A stretch of 39,074 nt of DNA from UBA4655 sp964585575. Lineage in GTDB: Bacteria; Planctomycetota; Planctomycetia; Pirellulales; UBA1268. Both the position numbers and the translations under genes were made by a program. The DNA is taken from assembly GCA_964585575.1 (NCBI GenBank), contig CAZPEM010000009.1, forward strand, positions 1 through 39,074, in the 5' to 3' direction. Below are positions 29,927-36,066 of the stretch, in pieces (the first letter of the stretch is position 1; every line of letters starts with the position of its first letter). Under the pieces are notes generated by a model. It was not told the DNA's origin. It made no database searches and saw nothing but the letters and a program-made list of their open reading frames with translations.

Positions 29927-30652
29927 CTATTTTCGGCGGTCGGCAAACTCGCAGTACTCGCAGCCGTCGGCGGCCGGCGGCGGCGACTTCCGCATGAGGC
30001 ATTTCTTCGCCGCGACGATGTGGTCTTCGACCCAGTCGTCCGACCCCTCGTAGGGAATCACGGTCATTCGAAACCGCAGCATCTGCGCAAACTGCTCGGC
30101 GGCTGCGTCGCCGTTGGCGTAGACCCAGTAGGCCGTCGGCGACACGTCGAATCCGTTCTGCCGCAGCAGCCACTGGTAGATCTCGATCTGCCGCTTGTAG
30201 CCGGAGTGCCAGTCCTCGTTGAGCTCCGTGATCTCGGCAGCCTTCGCGGTCGCCTTGTAGTCCACGACGATGAGCTCGCCGTCGGCGTTCTGCCAGAGGT
30301 CGTCCACCGCGCCGGTCACGAGCATGTTCGTCGGCTCGTGCACCGTCTGCACGCCGGTGAAGTTCGTCCGCCACTTCTCGAGATCGGGGTGGGCGAACGG
30401 CACGGCCTCGATCCCGGCCTTCTGCATCAGGGGGTGCGGCTTTCGCCGGCGGCGGAAGGCGTCGAACTCCCGCTTGAGCAGCGCGTCGACGGCGGAGTTG
30501 AGATTGAACGGAAAGCCCGCCGGCCGCGAGTGTCCGAGCCGCTTGTCGTAGTAGAAGCACCGCGGGCAATCGTGGAACAGTTCGAGCCCGCTCCGGGAAA
30601 TCCTGTAGGGCTTCGTGCTCGCGGGATCGAAGAGGTTGCGGCTGCGGGGCAT
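29927..30652 (-). CDS. Cas4/RecB-like PD-(D/E)XK nuclease family protein with Fe-S cysteines
   Basis: The 241-aa protein is a PD-(D/E)XK family nuclease of the Cas4/RecB type. Signatures are the N-terminal SGLELFHDCPRCFYYDKRLG with two cysteines, GAVDDLWQNADGELIVVDYK (catalytic Asp and Lys in VVDYKATA), KRQIEIYQWLLRQ (the QxxxY element), and the C-terminal CEYCEF that would complete an iron-sulfur site. It could be a 5'-3' exonuclease in repair. There are no cas genes or CRISPR repeats nearby. It converges on the AddB-AddA gene, the two stops lying about seven nt apart once the gap is collapsed. The start at 30652 (MPRSRNLFDP) was preferred to 30772. The stop TAG lies in AAATAGGGATGGG. Confidence 0.85.
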   Translation of the reverse strand: MPRSRNLFDPASTKPYRISRSGLELFHDCPRCFYYDKRLGHSRPAGFPFNLNSAVDALLKREFDAFRRRRKPHPLMQKAGIEAVPFAHPDLEKWRTNFTGVQTVHEPTNMLVTGAVDDLWQNADGELIVVDYKATAKAAEITELNEDWHSGYKRQIEIYQWLLRQNGFDVSPTAYWVYANGDAAAEQFAQMLRFRMTVIPYEGSDDWVEDHIVAAKKCLMRKSPPPAADGCEYCEFADRRK

Positions 30653-30770
30653 GCGGGCATGATACCCCCCTCGCAGCGGCCGCCGAACCGCCGAGGGACC
30701 AAGGTTGTCCCTGCCGGCCGCATAATCCAAACCTGGATCACGCGGCAGAGGACACCGACAGGAGGCTCTC

Positions 30771-30944
30771 ATGAAAGGTCCCGCGAAGAACCGACTGCAC
30801 GACTACGAGGCGGGCTGGCTCACGCTCCTCGTCGAGATGGGCGTGGCCTCCCGCCGGCAGGCCGAGGACGCCATGAACCGCGTCGCCCAGGCCGCGATCG
30901 ACGAGCTCGAGGCGAAGCGGAAAAAGCGACGCCGAAAAAAATAG
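30771..30944 (+). CDS. Small basic 57-aa protein, unknown
   Basis: A 58-codon frame starts at an ATG with AGGAGG six nt upstream, an excellent ribosome site. The protein (MKGPAKNRLHDYEAGWLTLL through VEMGVASRRQAEDAMNRVAQ) is mostly helical and ends in a run of lysine and arginine (AKRKKRRRKK), which suggests nucleic-acid binding or membrane association. I do not recognise a family. It lies between the divergent nuclease gene and the convergent vWA gene. Its stop overlaps the start of the hairpin at 30944-30974. Confidence 0.7.
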   Translation: MKGPAKNRLHDYEAGWLTLLVEMGVASRRQAEDAMNRVAQAAIDELEAKRKKRRRKK

Positions 30945-30974
30945 ACGGGATGCGACTCGAAAATCGCTCCCGTC
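30934..30974 (-). terminator. Intrinsic terminator for the vWA gene
   Basis: On the minus strand the hairpin GACGGGAGCGA/TCGCATCCCGTC (30944-30974, one bulged base, 8-nt loop) begins just after the vWA stop and is followed by CTATTTTTTT (about 30934-30943). The T-tract overlaps the last codons of the convergent 57-aa ORF. The hairpin flank AATAGGGACGGGAGCG recurs at 35929 (see findings). Confidence 0.8.
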
Positions 30975-30975
30975 C

Positions 30976-32355
30976 CTATTGCTTGCCGGGACCGCGTTTT
31001 GCCCGGGCCCGCTGGGCCTGCTCGAGCTGCATGAGCGCCGCGAAATCGACGTCGGCCCGGCCCCGGCGGTCGGCCTCGTGGCGTCCCATCTTGTAGGCCC
31101 GAAGCATCACCTCCTTCGATGTGGCAGGCGCGAAGGCGTGATGGACGACCCTGCCGTAGGAGTGCAGCGCCTCGAACGCCTCGTCCATTCCCTCGAGGCC
31201 CTCGCAGTAGCGGCGGAGGTACTCCACCTCCCGCTTGACGAATGCAGCCGCTTTCTTCTCCTGGCCGTCCTGGTTGAGCACCATCGCGCGGTGGAAGATG
31301 TAAGCCTGCCACTGCTCGGCCACGTGCCGGGCGAGTTCGGGGTCGAGAGGCTGGCAGCCGCACGTGGCACCCGAGGCAAATCCCAGATTCACGGGCGTCG
31401 CCTCGAAGCTGCACGTCTCGGTCTCGCCGGGCGACTTCCACCGGGCCGCCACGCCGATTTCGAGCGTGCTCCCCTCCTCGCCCGCCGGCAGCGTGAGCTT
31501 GATCACAAGCCGCCTCGTCGCCCCGCCGATCATCGAGCCGACGAGCACCTCGCAGCCGTCGGCCGTCTGCGTGACCGGGGCGGTGCCGTAGAGCTCGGCC
31601 TTCGTCTTCGCGGGCAGGCGGAGGCTGATCTCGAGGTTCTCCACCGTCGTGGCGAGCGTGTCGTTCAGTTCGGCCATCACGATCCGGGCGATCTCATTGG
31701 GCTGCTCGGCGTCGTGCATCCGGCCGCCGCCGGCCTCGGCGATCGCCTGCAGTTGCGTCGGGGAGTAATTGAAGCCGACCCCGACGGTGGAAGTGATGAT
31801 GCCCCGCTTCCGCAGCTCGCCGGCGTGCCTCGCGAGTTCGGCGGGGTTCGTCTCGCCACAGTTGGCATGGCCGTCGGAGAGGAGCACGACGTGGTTCCGC
31901 TCGATCCCGTCGCAGGCCGCCTGCCGTCCGGCCACGGCCTCGCAGCCGGAGAGCCAGCCGGAGCAGAGGTCGGTCGAGCCGCGGGTCACGAGCGACCGCA
32001 CCGCCTGCTCGACATTCTTCCGGCCGGCCGGCGAGAGGGCGACCGCCGTGGCATGGTGCATGACGTCGGTGGCGAACGAGACGATCGACACATGGTCGCG
32101 TTCCTCGAGGGCATGCACGACGTCCACCGTCGCGGCCTTGGAGGCGGCCAGCGGCGCGCCCGCCATCGAGCCCGACGCGTCGATCACGAGCCCGAGGTTG
32201 AGCGGCTCGCGCTTGCGGTCGGGATCGGGCTTGCGGTGCGGCGCACGGACGGTCACCACGAGGTGCCGCACTGATTTTCCGTCGGTGTTGATGAGCGGGC
32301 GGTCGATTTCGGCGGTGAGCCCGAGCGTGGAATCGTGATTGGTGGTGGCGGTCAT
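30976..32355 (-). CDS. von Willebrand factor type A domain protein
   Basis: The 459-aa protein has a complete MIDAS metal site: DASGSM with Asp59, Ser61 and Ser63, Thr128 in RGSTDL and Asp161 in LLSDGHAN. An N-terminal beta domain (about 8-45) precedes it. After the vWA domain (about 53-235) comes a beta-rich region with cysteines (GCEVLVGSMIGG, ATCGCQPLD) and a helical C-terminus rich in Arg/Lys/Glu (about 335-459). No signal peptide is present, so it is cytoplasmic. vWA proteins of this kind bind partner proteins or assist metal-cofactor or AAA+ machines. The start overlaps the MerR stop (ATGA) and has AAAGGAG upstream, so the two proteins are translationally coupled. Confidence 0.9.
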   Translation of the reverse strand: MTATTNHDSTLGLTAEIDRPLINTDGKSVRHLVVTVRAPHRKPDPDRKREPLNLGLVIDASGSMAGAPLAASKAATVDVVHALEERDHVSIVSFATDVMHHATAVALSPAGRKNVEQAVRSLVTRGSTDLCSGWLSGCEAVAGRQAACDGIERNHVVLLSDGHANCGETNPAELARHAGELRKRGIITSTVGVGFNYSPTQLQAIAEAGGGRMHDAEQPNEIARIVMAELNDTLATTVENLEISLRLPAKTKAELYGTAPVTQTADGCEVLVGSMIGGATRRLVIKLTLPAGEEGSTLEIGVAARWKSPGETETCSFEATPVNLGFASGATCGCQPLDPELARHVAEQWQAYIFHRAMVLNQDGQEKKAAAFVKREVEYLRRYCEGLEGMDEAFEALHSYGRVVHHAFAPATSKEVMLRAYKMGRHEADRRGRADVDFAALMQLEQAQRARAKRGPGKQ

Positions 32356-33038
32356 TTGGGGGCTCCTTTCGTGAGCAGGGTTCGCAGGGCGTCGCCGATC
32401 CGGTGCAGCTGGGCAAGTTGTTCGGTGCCAAACTCTCCGCGGACGGAGAGCTCGATGTCGGGCGTGAGCGGTATCCGATACCAGGTCTCGCCGCGGGTCG
32501 ACCTCGCCGACGTCGGCTGGCCCACGAGCGTCGTGAGCGCCCGCGCCGCCTCCTCGAACGCGGTCAGTGCGTCGTCATCCAGCCCGTCGCTGGCGACCGG
32601 GCTCTTGGCGAAGTTGACGTTGAAGCTGGCGGGGGGCGGCGGGCTGGAGGCCGACCGCGACCGGCCCGACCGGAACGCCGTGAGGTACTCGAGCGCCGCG
32701 GTCTTCGACGGCCTGGCCCCATGAACCGCGTCGGTGTCGAGCACGGCCCCGATCCGCAGCGTGCCCTCGGCGATGGCCTTGAGCTGGGCGGGGGCGATGC
32801 CCTGCAGCACGACACGGATCTGGTCGAGCGTCAGGTCGCGGTTGGCGTCGCGGAGCAGCTGCAAGACCTTGAGCCGGTCGAGCGTGTCGCGGGAGTACCT
32901 GGCCCCTCGGCCGAGGGTCTCAGGCCCGGGGATCACCCCCTTTTCGACGTAGCTACGGATCGTTCGCGGCTCGACGCCGATTTCGGCGGCAAGTTCCAGC
33001 AGCGTCAGGCCTTCGGAGAGGTTCTTTTCAGGTTTCAT
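32352..33038 (-). CDS. MerR-family transcriptional regulator
   Basis: The 228-aa protein starts with a winged-helix MerR DNA-binding domain (TLLELAAEIGVEPRTIRSYV, KGVIPGPETLGRGARY, LDRLKVLQLLRD, residues about 12-75). A linker with SPPPPASF follows, then a distinct C-terminal domain (about 165-228, GETWYRIPLTPDIELSVRGE) that is not the cysteine-rich metal site of classical MerR proteins. The effector is unknown. It overlaps the vWA gene by four nt and likely controls that operon. A 15-bp perfect palindrome lies at its promoter, consistent with autoregulation. Confidence 0.9.
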   Translation of the reverse strand: MKPEKNLSEGLTLLELAAEIGVEPRTIRSYVEKGVIPGPETLGRGARYSRDTLDRLKVLQLLRDANRDLTLDQIRVVLQGIAPAQLKAIAEGTLRIGAVLDTDAVHGARPSKTAALEYLTAFRSGRSRSASSPPPPASFNVNFAKSPVASDGLDDDALTAFEEAARALTTLVGQPTSARSTRGETWYRIPLTPDIELSVRGEFGTEQLAQLHRIGDALRTLLTKGAPK

Positions 33039-33044
33039 GCCTTC

Positions 33045-33072
33045 ATCTTAACTCGACATTGCGACGTGTCAA
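33045..33072 (-). promoter_or_regulatory. Promoter of the merR-vWA operon
   Basis: On the minus strand TTGACA (33067-33072) and TAAGAT (33045-33050) are 16 nt apart. The -35 is perfect and the -10 has four of six matches. Transcription would start within a few nt of the ATG at 33038, so the messenger may be leaderless or nearly so. The -35 overlaps the palindrome at 33066-33080. Confidence 0.55.
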
Positions 33073-33080
33073 CTTGACAC
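33066..33080. promoter_or_regulatory. Perfect 15-bp palindrome, candidate MerR operator
   Basis: GTGTCAACTTGACAC is an exact inverted repeat of seven nt around a central C. It contains a TTGACA on each strand and covers the -35 of the merR promoter. Classical MerR operators sit in the spacer, so binding here would more likely repress, or the second TTGACA may serve the divergent transporter gene. The regulator assignment is an inference from position. Confidence 0.6.
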
Positions 33081-33164
33081 AAAAACCCTCTTGCCGGGTA
33101 TCGCCGGCCGTGGGACGGTTCCTGCCTCATCCGGCAGTCGGGGCCGCCGTCAGGCCGTTTCCAC

Positions 33165-34058
33165 ATGCTCGAACGACATCTGCTGATCATCGGGTCCTCG
33201 ATCGCCACCTGGGCCGTTGCGGCATCGATCGCCACGGCCGAAGTGCCGGACGATCCCGCGCTATCGTCGTCGAGCGCGTGGACGCGATTCCTGGCCGAGG
33301 CCTTTCCCGAGGGGATCGACCCAGAGCGATCGCGGCAGCCGCTCACGATCCGCGATCCTGGCCCCGACACGGCCAACTATCCGAACGGCCCCAACACGCT
33401 CCCGCGGGGCGGCGTCTACCTCGAGCTGTCGCCCGTCTTTTTCACCGGCCCCATTTCGACCATCCAGCCGCAGACCTACAGCGCCGAGTTCCTCCTGCGG
33501 CTGGGGCTCACCGACCGGTTCGAGTTTCGCCTCTACTCCAGCGGCTTCACCTGGCAGGCGGCGGGGCTGGGCATGGATGAAACCACGGGCTTCTCGCCGC
33601 TCGTCTTCGACACGAAGATACACCTCTGGGAGGAGAACGAGGAGTGGTTCATCCCGGCCGTCGGCTTCGAGGCCTTCGTGCAGACGCCCTGGGGATCTCC
33701 CGCGTTCGACTCGGGAACGATTCCGGGCATCATGATGCTCTTTCGCAACACGCTCTTCTGGGGCCTCGTGGCGGAGTACAACGTCGGCATCTCCGACGAC
33801 TCGACGCAGGGGGGCTACCAGCCGGTGGACATCATCCAGTGGGCGATCTCGAAGGAGCTCACCGACGACTTCCAGGTGTTCGTGCACGGGTTCCAGAACC
33901 AGTCGGCCCTGCCGCGGGTCGTCGCTCAGACGGTGGTAGGCACGGGCTTCGTCTGGTTCCCGAGCGACCGGCTCTCGATCTTCGGCAACTGGGGCTTCGG
34001 AACCGACAAGAGCGGCCCCGCCTCCACGTTCCAGGCGGGCCTCGCCAACTCGTTCTGA
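33165..34058 (+). CDS. Outer-membrane transporter-like beta-barrel protein
   Basis: The 297-aa protein has a signal peptide (hydrophobic core IIGSSIATWAVAASIATA, cleavage near residue 25). It then shows alternating beta-strand sequence ending in a terminal Phe (FQAGLANSF), as in outer-membrane barrels. The pattern LPRGGVYLELSPVFF, LLRLGLTDRFEFRLYS and FQVFVHGFQNQSALPR is similar to the Phenol_MetA_deg/transporter family (PF13557 type), whose substrates are poorly known. Divergent from merR, so the palindrome could control both. It ends 18 nt before the stop of the convergent hydrolase. Confidence 0.72.
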   Translation: MLERHLLIIGSSIATWAVAASIATAEVPDDPALSSSSAWTRFLAEAFPEGIDPERSRQPLTIRDPGPDTANYPNGPNTLPRGGVYLELSPVFFTGPISTIQPQTYSAEFLLRLGLTDRFEFRLYSSGFTWQAAGLGMDETTGFSPLVFDTKIHLWEENEEWFIPAVGFEAFVQTPWGSPAFDSGTIPGIMMLFRNTLFWGLVAEYNVGISDDSTQGGYQPVDIIQWAISKELTDDFQVFVHGFQNQSALPRVVAQTVVGTGFVWFPSDRLSIFGNWGFGTDKSGPASTFQAGLANSF

Positions 34059-34076
34059 TTCGCGGCCGCGCGAGCG

Positions 34077-34844
34077 TCAGCGGCCGTTTGCGAGGGCCTG
34101 CCAAAACGCCACCGAGTCCGACACGGAGTTGTGGTCGGCGCCGTCGATCACCCGCAGGCGAGCCACGCCCGGCCGAAACGCATCGAGGAGCTTCCGCGTG
34201 TCGGCCATCGGAACGAGTTCGTCGCGGGACCCGGCGATCACGAGCGTCGGGCAGCTCACGCCGGGGGCGTACTTCCATGACTGGTAGGTGTCGCGGAGGA
34301 GCAGCGTCATCGGCAGGAAAGGCGCCGTCCGCTTTGCGATCGTGAGAATGCTCTCGAAGGGGGCGATGAGCACGAGCCTGGAGACGGGCTTTTCGGCGGC
34401 GAGCTGGATCGCGAGGCTGCTGCCGAGGCTGCGGCCCACGACGATGACGTCCTCGTGGTTTTGCCGCACCTTCTCGAACACCGCGGTCGCGTCGCTTCGC
34501 AGCGCCGGCTCCGACGGTCGGCCAGAGCTGCCGCTGTAGCCCCGGTAGTGCAGGCAGTAGATGGCCCGATCGGGAAACACGGCCGCCAGTTCTGGCAGCG
34601 TGTACGCGACATCCTCGGCGTTGCCCCCGAAGTAGAGCACCGCGCGGGGGCCGTCGTGCGGGCGGGAGGAGATCCGGAGCGTCGCCCCCGGCACCTCGAG
34701 CACGTCCGCCGCCGCATGCGCGGCTGTCGTCGGCGTGGGCATGTAGATGAACGCCCGCTGGAACACGAGGAAGACGAGGCACAGGCCGACGTAGACGCCC
34801 ACGGCAATGGTCACGATGCTCCAGAACATGCGTCGCAGCCTCAT
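34077..34844 (-). CDS. Alpha/beta hydrolase with N-terminal membrane anchor
   Basis: The 255-aa protein starts with a transmembrane helix (FWSIVTIAVGVYVGLCLVFL) and continues as an alpha/beta hydrolase. The catalytic triad is visible: Ser139 in VVGRSLGSSLA, Asp208 in AGSRDELVP and His238 in DGADHNS. The oxyanion loop is LYFGGNAED. It resembles the BEM46/ABHD13-type membrane-bound hydrolases, of unknown substrate. The start ATG abuts the stop of the DTW gene directly, so translation is probably coupled. Confidence 0.88.
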   Translation of the reverse strand: MRLRRMFWSIVTIAVGVYVGLCLVFLVFQRAFIYMPTPTTAAHAAADVLEVPGATLRISSRPHDGPRAVLYFGGNAEDVAYTLPELAAVFPDRAIYCLHYRGYSGSSGRPSEPALRSDATAVFEKVRQNHEDVIVVGRSLGSSLAIQLAAEKPVSRLVLIAPFESILTIAKRTAPFLPMTLLLRDTYQSWKYAPGVSCPTLVIAGSRDELVPMADTRKLLDAFRPGVARLRVIDGADHNSVSDSVAFWQALANGR

Positions 34845-35540
34845 CTAGGCGACCCGTCGGGCGTGCAGCCGGTGAACTGCGTCCGGCGCCTCGGCGAGCA
34901 GCGGCGAGTGGCCGAGGTACCGCTCCGCCATTTCGCGATGGCCGCGGTTGAGGAGCGTGGCGTAGACAAGCAGCTCGAAGTGCAGTCGCAGGCAACGCTC
35001 CGCCGTGGATTCGCCGGCCGCCCGGAAGACGCCCATGAGTGCCTCGGCCGTGGAGAGTTGTCCGGGGGCGGGCTGGTCCCGAAGCCAATAGCGGCTCGGC
35101 TGCGAGGCTGCGTCGGGCAGCCGCACGCATCGGCCGAGTCCTTCGCACGCTCGGAGCATTTCGCCGGCCTGCCGCCACGTTCCATCGAGCAGGAGCACCT
35201 GCGGCCGCCGCCGCTCATCCGCAAGGTCGGCTTCCGGCAGCGGCTCGCCGCGTGGATGCAGGATCCAGAGGTCGTGGCCGGCCGCGAGTGTTTCGGCGGG
35301 AAAGCCGGCCGCGGCATGGAACCGCGTCTCCCGCTGGTAGACGTGGCAGCGGGCGGCCGTCACCGCGCGGGCCACGAGCCTCCCGGTGCTCGAAGGCTTG
35401 CCGTGCTCACTCCGATGGATGAGCACGTGAACCTGCAGCCGCGTTTCAACGGGCGGAACAGCGTCGCACACGCACCACCTCGGCGGCAGGCAGCACCGCG
35501 GGCAGCGGGCGGCACCGGCACGAACGACACTTCGACCCAT
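34845..35540 (-). CDS. DTW-domain protein (tRNA-uridine aminocarboxypropyltransferase-type)
   Basis: The 231-aa protein has the DTW signature DGTW (Asp119-Trp122) in LLLDGTWRQA and an N-terminal zinc-type cysteine cluster CPRC...CVC (Cys13, 16, 23, 25). Members such as TapT put the acp group from S-adenosylmethionine on a uridine of tRNA. The conserved RLPDAASQPSRYWLR-like segment and LSTAEALM are also present. The gene precedes the hydrolase with directly adjoining codons. Confidence 0.9.
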   Translation of the reverse strand: MGRSVVRAGAARCPRCCLPPRWCVCDAVPPVETRLQVHVLIHRSEHGKPSSTGRLVARAVTAARCHVYQRETRFHAAAGFPAETLAAGHDLWILHPRGEPLPEADLADERRRPQVLLLDGTWRQAGEMLRACEGLGRCVRLPDAASQPSRYWLRDQPAPGQLSTAEALMGVFRAAGESTAERCLRLHFELLVYATLLNRGHREMAERYLGHSPLLAEAPDAVHRLHARRVA

Positions 35541-35561
35541 GGATCACGCTCCGGCCCTGGT

Positions 35562-35903
35562 TCAGTCGTCTTCCATGTGCAGCTTGTGCATGATGCGGTG
35601 CACGAAGGGGGTCAACACGAGCGAGGCGGCCCCGATGAAGAGCAGCCCCGAGAACAACGCATACACCGAGGCGAAGAGCTTTCCCGCGTGGCTCGTGATC
35701 GGATCCACAGGTCCCATGCCGCCGAGGATCATGGAGGCATTCACGAGGGCGTCGATCCAGGGCAGTTCAACAAAATAGTGGTAACCCAGGACACCGATCC
35801 CCAGGGCAACACCGATGGCGACGGCCGACAGCGCGAGAAAGCCGACGACACGCCAGAAGAATCTGTGCCTTGGCAACAGGGGTTCGGTGCGATGCTCGAA
35901 CAT
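35562..35903 (-). CDS. Small membrane protein with two helices, ion-channel-like topology
   Basis: The 113-aa protein has two strongly hydrophobic segments (FFWRVVGFLALSAVAIGVAL and LFASVYALFSGLLFIGAASL) with a short loop SMILGGMGPVDP between them. The topology is that of a two-helix potassium-channel subunit, but the filter TxGYG/GFG is missing and LGGMGP takes its place, so channel function is doubtful. The start at 35903 (MFEHRTEPLL) has AGGTGG upstream. It is 21 nt before the DTW gene on the same strand and may be co-transcribed. Confidence 0.75.
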   Translation of the reverse strand: MFEHRTEPLLPRHRFFWRVVGFLALSAVAIGVALGIGVLGYHYFVELPWIDALVNASMILGGMGPVDPITSHAGKLFASVYALFSGLLFIGAASLVLTPFVHRIMHKLHMEDD

Positions 35904-35927
35904 GCCACCTATCGTAACTCCCGGGCG

Positions 35928-35954
35928 AAATAGGGGACGGGAGCGGATTCCCGG
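35928..35954. repeat. Short element AAATAGGGGACGGGAGCGG, related to the vWA terminator flank
   Basis: AAATAGGGGACGGGAGCGG on the plus strand at 35928 resembles AATAGGGACGGGAGCG on the minus strand at 30966-30981, and AAATAGGGATGGG at the Cas4-like stop. The similarity of an intergenic piece to two gene ends suggests a dispersed repeat. Confidence 0.55.
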
Positions 35955-36066
35955 CCGTCGCCAGCGGGCGGTGGTCGAGGCGTATCGGGCGAGCGGGCGG
36001 AATTGGGCCGGCGGCCTTCGCGGTGCACTCACGGCTATGGTTTGCCTTGCCGCGCTTGCCGTGCGG

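Noticed and set aside
29765..29974. Direct repeats around a gap as a mobile-element target duplication
   Set aside because: The copies are 55 nt, identical, end exactly at a 100-N run and duplicate coding sequence, so an assembly overlap explains them.
29927..30652. CRISPR-associated Cas4
   Set aside because: The fold is Cas4-like, but no CRISPR array or other cas gene is in the window, so I kept a general nuclease call.
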